DNA of 64,000 bases from Hyphococcus lacteus (GCF_041058985.1 NZ_JBEHZE010000001.1:1612001-1676000), one strand, 5' to 3'. Shown: positions 17,977-27,614, numbered from the stretch's first letter. Program-made: numbers and translations. The notes: generated by a model not told the origin, from the sequence alone.

Positions 17977-18392
17977 GCGCGAATTGCGTTTAGCGCAATG
18001 CGGAATTCGTCGGGAAGGGGCACAGGGCGGCGGCTAGTCCGGTCTACATAAACGTGGACGAAATGCCCTTCGGCAGCGGGTGCTGTGTCCCCGAGTTTGA
18101 AGATCGCCAATTCATAACGAACCGATGAATTGCCGATATGGGCGACACGTAGTGCACCTTCGAGCTTTTGTGGAAACTCAAGCGGTGCGAAATATTTGCA
18201 TCCCGTTTCTATAACAAGTCCGATAACATCACCATTATGGATGTCGAGGGCATTAGCGCTAATCAAATACTCGTTCACAATGGTGTCGAAATAACCGTAA
18301 TAGGCGACATTGTTCACATGGCCGTATATGTCATTATCGGCCCAGCGCGTTTGTAGCGGTAGGAAATGTTTGTAATCCCCTCGACCGGACAT
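17973..18392 (-). CDS. Acyl-CoA thioesterase of the 4HBT (hotdog) family
   Basis: 139 residues. Hotdog-fold thioesterase. Seen: the 4HBT active-site motif WADNDIYGHVNNVAYYGYFD near residues 17-36 and the YFAPLEFPQ segment after it. Likely hydrolyses an acyl-CoA; substrate unknown. It is the last gene of a four-gene minus-strand operon, with its ATG overlapping the stop of the upstream alcohol dehydrogenase (TGATG), indicating coupling. A TTG one codon earlier was rejected. Confidence 0.87.
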   Translation of the reverse strand: MSGRGDYKHFLPLQTRWADNDIYGHVNNVAYYGYFDTIVNEYLISANALDIHNGDVIGLVIETGCKYFAPLEFPQKLEGALRVAHIGNSSVRYELAIFKLGDTAPAAEGHFVHVYVDRTSRRPVPLPDEFRIALNAIRA

Positions 18393-19519
18393 CAAAGAAC
18401 CTCAGTGTACAGTCGAAGTGCGTCATCATAAGTGACCTCGCGCGGATTACACTTCATCAAGCGCTCAACCTTTATGGCATCTTCGGCGAGTTTCGGCAGG
18501 ACATTATGAGATACGCCGACATCTGACAGACGGTTCGTCACACCAGTTGCAGCACAGATAGAGAGCATTTTTTCAAGAAATGCATTGGCGTTTTGGGCCG
18601 TACCAATTACTGGTCCGAGTTCGGCGTAAAGCCTTTCTGCCACGGGCATATTATGACGCAATACGGGCGCGAGCATCAGCGAGTTAGCAAGCCCATGTGG
18701 CACATGGAAATGCACACCGAGCGGATAGGCCATGGCATGTACTGCGGCACAGGGCGAATTCGAAAATGCTTGTCCGGCCAAAAGCGCACCAAGCAACATT
18801 GCTTCGCGCGCCTTGGTGTCGCCCGGTTCGTCACATGCATGTTGTATATTGCGAGACAATAAGGCCAGAGCCTTAGTGGCAAGCGCATCCGAGATCGGGT
18901 TTTTATAAAGCTTATTGGTGAATGCTTCGATTGCATGGACCATCGCGTCAATGCCGGTGGCAGAGGTCACATGGCGCGGCATAGAAAGCGTTAGCGCGGC
19001 ATCAAGGATTGCGACATCAGCATAGAGCTGTGGCGCGACAATACCCATTTTCAGATCATCATCGCTTGTAATAATAGAGATGTTCGTGACTTCCGAACCG
19101 GTGCCTGCGGTTGTCGGCAGCAACACCAAAGGCGCACGATCACCGCGCACCATGTTCGTGCCATATATTTCGTCGAGCGATTGAGCAGAGTTCAAAAGAA
19201 CCGCAATGACTTTTGCGGTGTCCATGGATGAACCGCCACCAAAACCGATGACGCCATCGCTGCCATGGTCTTTTGCCGCGGTGACCGCGTTGCGCACGAC
19301 TTTCGCGGGGGGGTCGGCTTCGACACCATCAAAAAGGAAATAGTCCAAACCGGCTTTTTTCAAACTCGCGAGTGCATCGCCAATCAACCCTGCGCCGATA
19401 ACCCCCTTGTCAGTGACGATGCATGGCCGCTGCATCCGGTTTTTGATGATATCACCAAGGCGATTGGCCGCGCCGGTTTCGAAAATTAAATTTGCGACCG
19501 TATCAAAGGTGAAATTCAT
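18392..19519 (-). CDS. Iron-containing alcohol dehydrogenase (group III)
   Basis: 375 residues. NAD(P)-dependent, metal-dependent alcohol/aldehyde oxidoreductase. Seen: the nucleotide segment GVIGFGGGSSMDTAKVIA, the TTAGTGSEVTN motif, and the metal-binding histidine region AVHAMAYPLGVHFHVPHGLANS. Substrate unknown. It lies 14 bases after the amidohydrolase gene and overlaps the thioesterase gene, so the same transcript probably encodes a catabolic sequence that releases and oxidises an alcohol. Confidence 0.92.
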   Translation of the reverse strand: MNFTFDTVANLIFETGAANRLGDIIKNRMQRPCIVTDKGVIGAGLIGDALASLKKAGLDYFLFDGVEADPPAKVVRNAVTAAKDHGSDGVIGFGGGSSMDTAKVIAVLLNSAQSLDEIYGTNMVRGDRAPLVLLPTTAGTGSEVTNISIITSDDDLKMGIVAPQLYADVAILDAALTLSMPRHVTSATGIDAMVHAIEAFTNKLYKNPISDALATKALALLSRNIQHACDEPGDTKAREAMLLGALLAGQAFSNSPCAAVHAMAYPLGVHFHVPHGLANSLMLAPVLRHNMPVAERLYAELGPVIGTAQNANAFLEKMLSICAATGVTNRLSDVGVSHNVLPKLAEDAIKVERLMKCNPREVTYDDALRLYTEVL

Positions 19520-19533
19520 CGGTTTTTCCTGAT

Positions 19534-21288
19534 TTATCCAAACCGAACCAATCGGCCAGGGCGAGCATTGGTTACTTCGTCATTGGCGATAACCCGTTGG
19601 CCCGCAACAAATGTCGCGCGATAACCGGAGACAGGTTGCAAGAGGCGTTGACCGCCAGCGGGCAGGTCCTGAACCATTTTGGGCGGGCCAAGCCGTAACT
19701 TGTCATGTTCAATGATGTTTATGTCTGCACGCAAACCAACTTTGATCCGTCCACGGTCTTTTAGCCTGAGGTAATCGGCCCCATCTGCTGTCAGAAATTT
19801 GATGGCGCGGGAAAGGTCAAGCCGGTCATGGTCGCGATCACGGCACCAATGGGTCAATAAATATGTGGGGAAGCTGGCGTCACAGATCGTGCCCACGTGG
19901 GCACCGCCATCAGACAAGCCGGGCAGGGCCGCCGGATGGGTGAGCATCTTATGGACATTATCATAGTTAAATTCGGTGTAATTATAGATCGGGAAATAGA
20001 TGAGCTGTTTTCCATCTAGTTCTAACAACGTGTCGTAGAGTTTTTCTTTGGCGGTGACGCTGTCGCGCCGGGCTTCGGCCCCTAATGACTGTTCGGCAGA
20101 TTGCTCGTAATCGGGGTTTTCACCAAGTCGGAAAAACTTATTGGCTACGAGTTCGAGTGCCGCAATCATCGTGTCTGCAATCGGCGGAACGGATGATCCT
20201 TCGCCCGCAAGCTTGACTGGTTCTTCAGCAAGGCATTTTTTCTTGAACGCCGGGTCGCGCATGATAGCTACACGCTCAGCCAGTGGCTTGTCTTTAATTT
20301 CGATATAACTCGGCTGCGCCATCATCGGGTGGAAGGTGCACTGAAGCCCTTGGAAAACGCCAATCGCACGCGGTGCGACCTGAACATGAAAATCGATGCC
20401 GTCTTTATTGAGGCGCTCTGTTTCATCAAGAATACGCCGCCAGTCATTGGGGGCCATATCGCGTTGCATTAGGGAAATTGATGCGGGTTTGCCGCCGCCG
20501 GCACGGACGAATTTTTCCACGATCTCGAATTCTTCGTCAAATTGGTCGCCCTCGCGTTCGAGATTGAAATCATTGACAATCTGAAGAACGCCATGATCGA
20601 GATCTGCCAACGTGCTTGATAGGGCCGTTAATTCACGCAAGCCCGCTTCGGCGCTGGGGGTCCAATCACCATCGGCGGTGCGGTGCACATCGGTGCGACC
20701 AATAGAAAACCCTGCGGCACCGGCCTTCATGGCGTCCGATACGATGCTCTGCATTTGTTTTAGATCGTCGTCGGTGGCTTTTTCAAAGGTACTCGCACGT
20801 TCGCCCATGGCGTAAACCCGAACAGGATCATGACCAATCATCACCCCAAAATCGATTGTGTGCGGCATTGCATCGATAGCGTCCATATATTCGGGGAAGG
20901 TTTCCCAATTCCACGACAAGCCTTCGTGAAGTGCCGTACCCGGAATATCTTCGACGCCTTCCATCAGGCGGATCAAACGGTCTTGATCCTGTGGCTTCAC
21001 GGGCGCAAAACCGACACCACAATTACCCATGATAACGGTCGTGACGCCGTGGTTGACCGACGGGCGTAACTCTTCGTCCCAAGAAACCTGCCCGTCATAG
21101 TGGGTGTGAACATCGACAAATCCAGGGGTGACGATAGCGCCAGCGGCATCCACGGTTTCTTTGGCGGTGTCAGCACATTCGCCAATCTCGGTGATTACGC
21201 CGTCTTTAATCCCAATATTTGTACGTATGGCTTCGCCGCCGTTGCCATCGTAAATCAAACCATCAATGATTTTCAGATCGAAGCTCAT
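19534..21288 (-). CDS. Amidohydrolase, N-acyl-D-amino-acid deacylase type
   Basis: 584 residues. Amidohydrolase superfamily, D-aminoacylase branch. Seen: N-terminal IIDGLIYDGNGGEA, the metal-binding VDVHTHYDGQ, the MGNCGVGFAPV loop typical of D-aminoacylases, and the late SDGGAHVGTICD with the catalytic aspartate. It likely deacylates an N-acyl-D-amino acid or a related amide. The ATG at 21288 overlaps the stop of the upstream transporter gene (ATGA); a TTG start seven codons earlier is possible but less likely. Coupling to a BASS transporter suggests uptake and hydrolysis of the same compound. Confidence 0.87.
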   Translation of the reverse strand: MSFDLKIIDGLIYDGNGGEAIRTNIGIKDGVITEIGECADTAKETVDAAGAIVTPGFVDVHTHYDGQVSWDEELRPSVNHGVTTVIMGNCGVGFAPVKPQDQDRLIRLMEGVEDIPGTALHEGLSWNWETFPEYMDAIDAMPHTIDFGVMIGHDPVRVYAMGERASTFEKATDDDLKQMQSIVSDAMKAGAAGFSIGRTDVHRTADGDWTPSAEAGLRELTALSSTLADLDHGVLQIVNDFNLEREGDQFDEEFEIVEKFVRAGGGKPASISLMQRDMAPNDWRRILDETERLNKDGIDFHVQVAPRAIGVFQGLQCTFHPMMAQPSYIEIKDKPLAERVAIMRDPAFKKKCLAEEPVKLAGEGSSVPPIADTMIAALELVANKFFRLGENPDYEQSAEQSLGAEARRDSVTAKEKLYDTLLELDGKQLIYFPIYNYTEFNYDNVHKMLTHPAALPGLSDGGAHVGTICDASFPTYLLTHWCRDRDHDRLDLSRAIKFLTADGADYLRLKDRGRIKVGLRADINIIEHDKLRLGPPKMVQDLPAGGQRLLQPVSGYRATFVAGQRVIANDEVTNARPGRLVRFG

Positions 21289-22205
21289 GTCGCTTTTGCC
21301 TTTCGCCAATCAAGATAACGGAACAAAGAGATCATAACGCCGCCAGAGATGAAGTGCCAAACGCCCCATGCAGCTGCGATAGCGGCCGCACCGCCTAAAC
21401 CTTTTAGTTGTGCCAGCAGCAGAACAACTGCGAGTCCCGCATTTTGAATGCCGACCTCAAAGGTCAGGGTTCTGCGTCGTGCGGGCGTAGCGCCCAAAAG
21501 TCGGCCTGATGACCAGCCAAGTCCAAAGGCAGCGGCATTGTGCAGTGCCACAGGAAGCAAAATCAACATCCAGCCCGCGACAAGCATTGGCCAAAAACTG
21601 ATGACGCCGGTGACAATCACATATCCGAGCACGGCCCCGCCCAGCATCGCTAGTGGCTTGCGAATTTTTTGGGCAAGAGCGGGAAGGTATCTTGCGCCAG
21701 ACATGCCTAGCCCAAGAGGCACAGCGAGCATCAATGTGGTCTGGATGACAAATTGGGTGCGATCAAAGGCAACAGAGTCGAGCAGAACGGATGTCGGGCC
21801 GTAAAGGCCGGACCACAACAAAATGGCCGCGGGGGTCCATAAGGTCGCGATGACACTAGACCCGGCGGTGAGCGAGACCGAATAGGCAATATCGCCCCGG
21901 GCACCCCATGTCATGAAATTAGAAACATTTCCCCCCGGACATGCCGCGACGACAATCATCCCGAGCGCAATCGACGGGTGTGGCGCAAGGATGGTGACCA
22001 ATAGCAATGTTAAAAGCGGCAGCCCAATAATCTGCGCCGCAAGCCCACCCCAGAATAGCTTGGGATCGCTGCGTAGAAATGAGAAATGTTCGGTTCTCAG
22101 GCCAAGGGCGATTGCAAAAATCATCAGAATAATCGCCGCTGCCAAAAGGGCCTGTGCCGTGGGGTCTAGCGCGATGGTCAGCTGATCAAGGGCATTTTCA
22201 TCCAT
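21285..22205 (-). CDS. Bile acid:sodium symporter (BASS) family transporter
   Basis: 306 residues with about nine or ten hydrophobic segments in the inner membrane. Seen: the BASS motif ACPGGNVSNFMTWGARGD near residue 88 and the second-half FEVGIQNAGLAVVLL. Members import organic anions with sodium; bacterial substrates range from bile acids to pantoate and small carboxylates. First gene of the operon continuing into amidohydrolase, alcohol dehydrogenase and thioesterase, overlapping the next gene by four bases. Confidence 0.9.
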   Translation of the reverse strand: MDENALDQLTIALDPTAQALLAAAIILMIFAIALGLRTEHFSFLRSDPKLFWGGLAAQIIGLPLLTLLLVTILAPHPSIALGMIVVAACPGGNVSNFMTWGARGDIAYSVSLTAGSSVIATLWTPAAILLWSGLYGPTSVLLDSVAFDRTQFVIQTTLMLAVPLGLGMSGARYLPALAQKIRKPLAMLGGAVLGYVIVTGVISFWPMLVAGWMLILLPVALHNAAAFGLGWSSGRLLGATPARRRTLTFEVGIQNAGLAVVLLLAQLKGLGGAAAIAAAWGVWHFISGGVMISLFRYLDWRKAKAT

Positions 22206-22251
22206 TTAGGGAAATCAAACCACAATCCGCGCATTCATTGGCGCAATGTTT

Positions 22252-22734
22252 TTAGTAGTAGCCCCAGAGCAAGAGACGACTGATAATCAGGATTATAGAA
22301 ACTCCTGCCCAGAAGGTAAGTCTGATGCGCAGTGTGCCATACCATTTCGGCGCGCCGCCGTTCGATACCCACGCTAGATCGCGGACGAGTAAATAGACCA
22401 TCAACACCAAGATGATGAAATGCCGCTGAGCGGCACCAAGGGTTAGAAAGAAAACCCCATTGGGAATAATGGCGAAGAATGCGACGAGCGTAATCAACAA
22501 GTTTGGAATGATCGAGCCGCTTTTGTTTGCCCCCAGAGTTATACCCATTCCGGCACCAGCAAAAAAGATAACAAAAACAGCACCGGCGGCCAGCGCGATT
22601 TGATGGAAATCGAGCGCAATATATTGGGGTAAAAGGGCCGGGCTAAGCCACAGCGCTGCGGCGGCAACAGCCAATGGGATTAGCCCAAAAAGGCCAAACC
22701 GGTTGAGTTCGTGTGCTTGTTTATTTCGCGCCAT
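22252..22734 (-). CDS. DUF3429 family membrane protein
   Basis: 160 residues with about five transmembrane segments (LFGLIPLAVAAAALWLSP, IALAAGAVFVIFFAGAG, NLLITLVAFFAIIPNGVFF, HFIILVLMVYLLVRDL, and WAGVSIILIISRLLL). Layout and the N-terminal GLIPL pattern match DUF3429. Function unknown. It is 46 bases upstream of the BASS gene on the same strand and could head that operon, or belong with the TIGR02186/TauE pair upstream. Confidence 0.75.
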   Translation of the reverse strand: MARNKQAHELNRFGLFGLIPLAVAAAALWLSPALLPQYIALDFHQIALAAGAVFVIFFAGAGMGITLGANKSGSIIPNLLITLVAFFAIIPNGVFFLTLGAAQRHFIILVLMVYLLVRDLAWVSNGGAPKWYGTLRIRLTFWAGVSIILIISRLLLWGYY

Positions 22735-22777
22735 TTATGCCCCCGCCATATCGCTCAGGCATGCTAACCGAAAAATG

Positions 22778-23533
22778 TCATTTACGGAATGCGACGCTAG
22801 CCAACCAACCCGCCAGCAAAGATATTATGACGCAAAAAATGCCGTAGGAGATCGGGCGCTCAAACGCGAAATCATAGATCCGGCGTTCAAGCCCGACGCG
22901 ATTTACCCCTAGCTCGGCTTGATCGGACGAAAGCAATTCGCCATTGCGAAAGAGATAAACCGAAACCGTATATTCACCCACGGGCGTGTTCGCCGGAAGG
23001 CGTGCATTGATTGTGAATAGGGCACCTTTAGAGAATGCGATGCCGTCAATGCGGGCTTCGTAGAGGCCAAGGGCTTTGGCTTCGGTTAAAAACGCTTCGC
23101 GATAAAGTACGGTTTTGTCAATTTCATCTTTGTGATCTGACTGGGTATGAATTTCGATATCAAGAAAATCTGCACCAAGACGATATTGATCTTGGAGAGG
23201 GAGCGGGGCGATGTCGGTTACGGGTTTTGTTGAGTTAGTTAGATAAAGACCTGGCGCACCCTCGACGAGATGGGTCTTGCCCGGAACCCATATCAAATTT
23301 GCTTTTTCGATTTCGCGAATTTGAAAACGCGCATCTGGCCCACGAATGACCGAAACAATATCGACATTGCCCGCCGGGTCATCAATGCCGGTGATTGCAC
23401 CGAACAAGGTTAGCTTTGCACCTGCAAAGCCTGTATCAACCTCGACCCGATCGTCCGCGAGGCCCAATTCAATGTTCGCGGCTTTTGCGGGTGAGAGGGC
23501 AATCACCGCAAGAATTACGACCAACGCCCTCAT
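22778..23533 (-). CDS. TIGR02186 family membrane-anchored protein
   Basis: 251 residues. Signal peptide MRALVVILAVIALSPAKAA, a large periplasmic region with VEVDTGFAGAKLTLFGAI and GLYLTNSTKPV, and one C-terminal transmembrane helix (YGIFCVIISLLAGWLASVAF). This matches the TIGR02186 family, usually encoded directly beside a TauE/SafE permease in alphaproteobacteria. The function is unproven; a partner or accessory for export is inferred. ATG overlaps the stop of the permease gene (ATGA). A longer frame adding 22 residues was rejected because the signal peptide starts here. Confidence 0.85.
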   Translation of the reverse strand: MRALVVILAVIALSPAKAANIELGLADDRVEVDTGFAGAKLTLFGAITGIDDPAGNVDIVSVIRGPDARFQIREIEKANLIWVPGKTHLVEGAPGLYLTNSTKPVTDIAPLPLQDQYRLGADFLDIEIHTQSDHKDEIDKTVLYREAFLTEAKALGLYEARIDGIAFSKGALFTINARLPANTPVGEYTVSVYLFRNGELLSSDQAELGVNRVGLERRIYDFAFERPISYGIFCVIISLLAGWLASVAFRK

Positions 23534-24444
23534 GATACACCGTGGACGGTGAATGGGGACGATGGCGGTAGCGCCAATCCGATCAAAAGACGCGCGCAAA
23601 CTGCAAGTACAATGAGTGCTAATAGCGCCCGCAGATGTTCGGCCCGTAGTTTGATGCCGGCCCGTGCGCCAAGTTGTGCGCCAATAACGCCGCCGACCAT
23701 CAACAATAGACCGAGTGCGATATCAACGGTTTGGTTTGCGGCTGCATGAAGAATGGTCGTTAGTGCGGTGACAAAAACGATTTGGAATAGCGATGTGCCC
23801 ACAACCACATTGGTTGGCATGTTGAGGATATAAAGCATCACCGGGACCATGATGAACCCGCCACCGACCCCCATGATTGCCGCCATCAGGCCGCCAAAAA
23901 AGCCAAACATAATTGGTGCAAGCGGGCTTATATAAAGTTGGGAAGAACGAAAACGCATAGCAAACGGCATTGCAGCCAGCCATGTCGGGCTACGTCTTTT
24001 TCGCGGTCTTGGGCGCGTGTCACGAGCCCGGATCAGGGCGCGGGTACTTTCCAGCAGCATCAATCCGCCAATCGCACCCAGAAATATGACGTAGGAAAGC
24101 GAGATCATAAGATCGATCTGGCCCGTCGCACTTAAGGCGCGGAAAATCATCACCCCAATGAAAGAGCCAACCGACCCGCCAAGCACAAGAAAACCGCCCA
24201 TTTGGAAATCGACGGTTTTGCGTTTTAAGTGAGCGGTGACACCGGATACCGATGACGCAACGATTTGCGTGGTTTCAGTGCCGACGGCGATGGCGGGTGG
24301 AATACCGTAAAAAATGAGAAGCGGAGTCATTAAGAAACCGCCGCCGACGCCAAACATGCCGGACAAAAATCCGACTGCTGCGCCCATCGTCATAATCACA
24401 AAAGGATCGACGGGCATCTCCGCGATGGGGAGATAAAATTGCAT
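23530..24444 (-). CDS. Sulfite exporter TauE/SafE family permease
   Basis: 304 residues, about eight transmembrane segments in two related halves. Seen: the repeated family motif MGAAVGFLSGMFGVGGGFLMTPLL at the start of the first half and GGLMAAIMGVGGGFIMVPVML in the second. Predicted exporter of sulfite, sulfoacetate or similar organosulfur anions. The coupled TIGR02186 gene downstream strengthens the family call. No sulfur-oxidation genes are adjacent, so the substrate is open. Confidence 0.9.
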   Translation of the reverse strand: MQFYLPIAEMPVDPFVIMTMGAAVGFLSGMFGVGGGFLMTPLLIFYGIPPAIAVGTETTQIVASSVSGVTAHLKRKTVDFQMGGFLVLGGSVGSFIGVMIFRALSATGQIDLMISLSYVIFLGAIGGLMLLESTRALIRARDTRPRPRKRRSPTWLAAMPFAMRFRSSQLYISPLAPIMFGFFGGLMAAIMGVGGGFIMVPVMLYILNMPTNVVVGTSLFQIVFVTALTTILHAAANQTVDIALGLLLMVGGVIGAQLGARAGIKLRAEHLRALLALIVLAVCARLLIGLALPPSSPFTVHGVS

Positions 24445-24575
24445 GAGTGAAGCGCCGAAGGTTTAGGAACGCAAATAGTTACAGGTGTTATAGGCTCGCC
24501 CGACGCACTGGCGCAAGCAATGGACGTTGCGACAAGGTCGTTATCGCAAGGTCAAGGGGCAATCCGCGAAAGGTT

Positions 24576-27500
24576 TTAGCCCGTTGTTGTGTTTAGGTTC
24601 GCATTTGGATTGGTCTCGTTAGCTGACCAAGCAGCAATGCGCTGATCAATCGATGATTTCTCATCCGCAGAAAGTGATGCGGCAACACCCGCGGCCAGAG
24701 GTTCGGCAGCGGCATCACCGTTTCGCGCCGCAAGCGCATACCAGTAATAGGCTTTGCTAGCGTCCTGAATGGCCGATGTCGCGTCGCCAGTGGGGTGGTA
24801 GATCGCGCCGAGATTGTATTGCGAATCGACCAGACCGTAATTGGCGGCGCGCTCGAACCACGCAATAGCTTCTTGGCTGTCAGCCGGGCCACCGTCGCCG
24901 CGAGCGGTCATGACACCAATGCGGTGCATCGCCAAAACATTGCCGCCATTGGCAGCGCGGCGGAACCATACGCGCGCTTGACCGAGGTCTTGATCGATCC
25001 CTTGGCCACTTTTGAACAACTCGCCAAGCTGTAGTTGCGCAGGTGGAAAGCCGAGTGCAGCCGCGTCTTGAAGAAGCGAAATTGCGGTCGCCGCGCTGGT
25101 TTCGTCTTCTGCGGCACTAAGGGCTGACATCGCCTCAAGATAAACAGACTGCGGATCAATAGCCGGTGCGGCAGGCACGGAAACAAGCTCGTCAGTGCCA
25201 GTGTTCTCGCCAGCAGTCGAAGGTGTGGCCGCGGGCGTCGAAATGGTTGCCGTTTGCGGGTCAGTATTCGGTTTAAGGATGAAGTCTTTCATCAAAAAGA
25301 TGAGGGCCGCGACGGCCAAAACGATTGCGACACCCAGGGCAATGGTCACGGGTTTTGACGAAGCATTGGCTTGCAAAGATTCGAGCGCTGCACGGTCGTT
25401 ATTCCGGCTTTCCTGTTCAGCTTCAGTGCTGTCGGGTGTTTCAGCGGTTGCGGCGAGCGGTTGCGGTTCTGTCTCGACTGCGTTGTCTTCAGCCTCACCT
25501 TTTTTGCGCGAAAGGCGGCTGCGGGCAGAAGAGAGCGCGGCTGTCAGTTTTGAAAAACGCCCGCCTGATGCATTTTCGGTTTCGTCTGAAGCTACAGTTT
25601 CCTGAGCGGCACGGCGGTCACGTGCTTTTCGCTCGCGCGCTTCAAATGCGGCTTCGACGGCTGCCGCACCTTCAAAAACATCTGCTGCTGCTTCGGCGCG
25701 TTCCTCGGTTTTTCCCTCTTGCTGGGCGCGTTTTTGGCGTGCGCGCGCCGCGAGAATGGCGCGCTGCTTTGCGGTTAGGTGGGCTAGGGACGGACGTTTA
25801 TCTGTGGCGGTTGCCCTTGCCGCGTTGGCTTCTTTTGCCCGAAGTCGTGCGGCTTTCAAATAGTCGTCTTTGTTCTTTGGTGGTCCAGCGCTCTCATCGG
25901 TCGTGGCGGGTTTGCCTACGATTCCAGCATCGAGGGAGGCAGTGTTGGGCGCTTGCTCATCGTCATCATCATCGGTCGTGGACGCTTCTGTTGTGTCGCT
26001 ATCGTCGGGGTCGTCGCCTACGATGTCTTCGATTTCGTCGTCCGTGTCTTTGTTGCCAAAGCCATCTCCGGTGAGGGCGTCGCGGACTTCGGCGAGCAAG
26101 GCACGAGCGCTGCCGGCTTCCTCGGGTTCAGTTTCAAGATCAGCGTCGGCGACATCATCTTCGATGGTGATGTCATCGTTGGTCTCGGCGGCCGCCTCGG
26201 TTTCATCATCCAGTTCGAAGCTGATATCTTCTATTGCAGTGGCTTCGTCGTCTTCATCAATTGAATCATGTGCTGCTTCAGGTGCGTTTTCGTCTGCATT
26301 CGCCGGTCCAGCCTCAGCCTCCACATCCGGTGTGTCGGAGAACGCAAACGGATCATCTTCCGGTTCGTCATCGAGGTCGAGCGCGGCCACGGCTTCTTCT
26401 ATGTCGTCAATCGCCCCATCAACGTCATCGTCACTGAGTTCAGATGTTGTTTCTTCGCCGCTTTCAGCAGCGTCGCTTTCGGCTTCGGGTTCCGGCTCAG
26501 CGAGTGCAGAAGCGATATCATCGGAAACATCGGATTCGAGTTCAAAGTCGTCATCAAAGGATGCGACTGTTTCTTCGAAGTCGTCGATTGACGTGGCGTC
26601 GTCGGTTTCGACCGCGGTGCGATCAATCTCTTCGAATCGCGCATTCATATCTTCGAGAGAGCGTTGTAACTCTTCGATGCGGGCTTCAGTTTCTTTGCGC
26701 GCATTTTCCAACAACGCTTCGACGTCGGCGTTGTCAGCGTCGTTATCGTCTTCGGCCAATAGTTGAGTACGAACTTCGGCAATCGTCTCGGCAACTTTTT
26801 GTACGCCGTCTGAACTGCGCTTTTCTGCGGCTTCAATCTGGCTCGATAGTTTAACGATTGTGTTTTCGAGCGAGCGAATTTGATCGCCGCCGCGTTTGAT
26901 CTCGTCACCCAGAACCCGCAAGCGCGCGCCAGTGCGTTCAACAAATTCCGGATCTGTAGAATCGGCAGCTGCATCTTTGAGCTGCGTCGCTTCGGTGGCA
27001 ATTCGCTCAGCATTCGCGACGCGCCCGGCGAGGTCTTCGATTGCCGATTTCAGTGAACCGACATCGTTTTGCTCGGTTGGCTCGCCGACTTTATCAACGC
27101 GCGCCGCAAATTCTTGTAGTTGCTGTTCGGCGGAATCCAAACGGGTGAGGGTTGTCTTGTGTGCATTGCTGAACTGGACGGCAACCTGAGCGACGGCTTT
27201 TTCAAGCGCTTTCAGGGCATCAATGCGGTTGCGGTCGCCCGTGGCGCGCTCAACGCGTTCAATGCGGGTTAGGACATCTTCGTAAGATCCTTCGGCGGGT
27301 TTTACGCGTTCGAGTCGTTGGACGCGGTCAACAAAGCCGCCAACATTGCGCGACAGGTCGGTGACCATTTTGGTGTTGCGGTTTTCCGCTTCGACAACCC
27401 GATTGCGCAGATGTTCAATCGCGGTGACCAAATCGCGCAGTTTCAGCCCCTCGACTTCACCGTCAGAAATTTCACTATCATCTTGGCCGTGGCTATAGAT

Positions 27501-27614
27501 TCTTCGGTTTAGCCATTCGCCAACGGTCATGCCTTCGCGCCGCGCCGCTTCTTTGGCGGTCTCCCGCGCATCGCGTTCTATGCCTTTGACGCTCCAGGGC
27601 GCGTTGGATTTCAT
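24576..27614 (-). CDS. PodJ-like polarity protein: coiled coil, acidic region, TM helix, Sel1 repeats
   Basis: 1012 residues. N-terminus WSVKGIERDARETAKEAARREGM-type plus GEWLNRRI, a signature of alphaproteobacterial PodJ/Sel1 proteins. Then a coiled coil (about 50-310), a very Asp/Glu-rich disordered region (about 320-570), a Lys/Arg-rich segment, one transmembrane helix (about 750-772, VTIALGVAIVLAVAALIFLM) and three or more Sel1 repeats in the periplasm (about 830-960; GQARVWFRRAANGGNVLAMH and AIAWFERAANYGLVDSQYNL). Family members mark a cell pole and link peptidoglycan or appendage functions to it. A perfect CtrA box lies upstream. True PodJ function is inferred. Confidence 0.8.
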   Translation of the reverse strand: MKSNAPWSVKGIERDARETAKEAARREGMTVGEWLNRRIYSHGQDDSEISDGEVEGLKLRDLVTAIEHLRNRVVEAENRNTKMVTDLSRNVGGFVDRVQRLERVKPAEGSYEDVLTRIERVERATGDRNRIDALKALEKAVAQVAVQFSNAHKTTLTRLDSAEQQLQEFAARVDKVGEPTEQNDVGSLKSAIEDLAGRVANAERIATEATQLKDAAADSTDPEFVERTGARLRVLGDEIKRGGDQIRSLENTIVKLSSQIEAAEKRSSDGVQKVAETIAEVRTQLLAEDDNDADNADVEALLENARKETEARIEELQRSLEDMNARFEEIDRTAVETDDATSIDDFEETVASFDDDFELESDVSDDIASALAEPEPEAESDAAESGEETTSELSDDDVDGAIDDIEEAVAALDLDDEPEDDPFAFSDTPDVEAEAGPANADENAPEAAHDSIDEDDEATAIEDISFELDDETEAAAETNDDITIEDDVADADLETEPEEAGSARALLAEVRDALTGDGFGNKDTDDEIEDIVGDDPDDSDTTEASTTDDDDDEQAPNTASLDAGIVGKPATTDESAGPPKNKDDYLKAARLRAKEANAARATATDKRPSLAHLTAKQRAILAARARQKRAQQEGKTEERAEAAADVFEGAAAVEAAFEARERKARDRRAAQETVASDETENASGGRFSKLTAALSSARSRLSRKKGEAEDNAVETEPQPLAATAETPDSTEAEQESRNNDRAALESLQANASSKPVTIALGVAIVLAVAALIFLMKDFILKPNTDPQTATISTPAATPSTAGENTGTDELVSVPAAPAIDPQSVYLEAMSALSAAEDETSAATAISLLQDAAALGFPPAQLQLGELFKSGQGIDQDLGQARVWFRRAANGGNVLAMHRIGVMTARGDGGPADSQEAIAWFERAANYGLVDSQYNLGAIYHPTGDATSAIQDASKAYYWYALAARNGDAAAEPLAAGVAASLSADEKSSIDQRIAAWSANETNPNANLNTTTG

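Noticed and set aside
25870..26766. 298-residue serine-rich open frame on the plus strand
   Set aside because: It is the antisense of the Asp/Glu-rich part of the PodJ-like gene; low complexity, no RBS, no domain.
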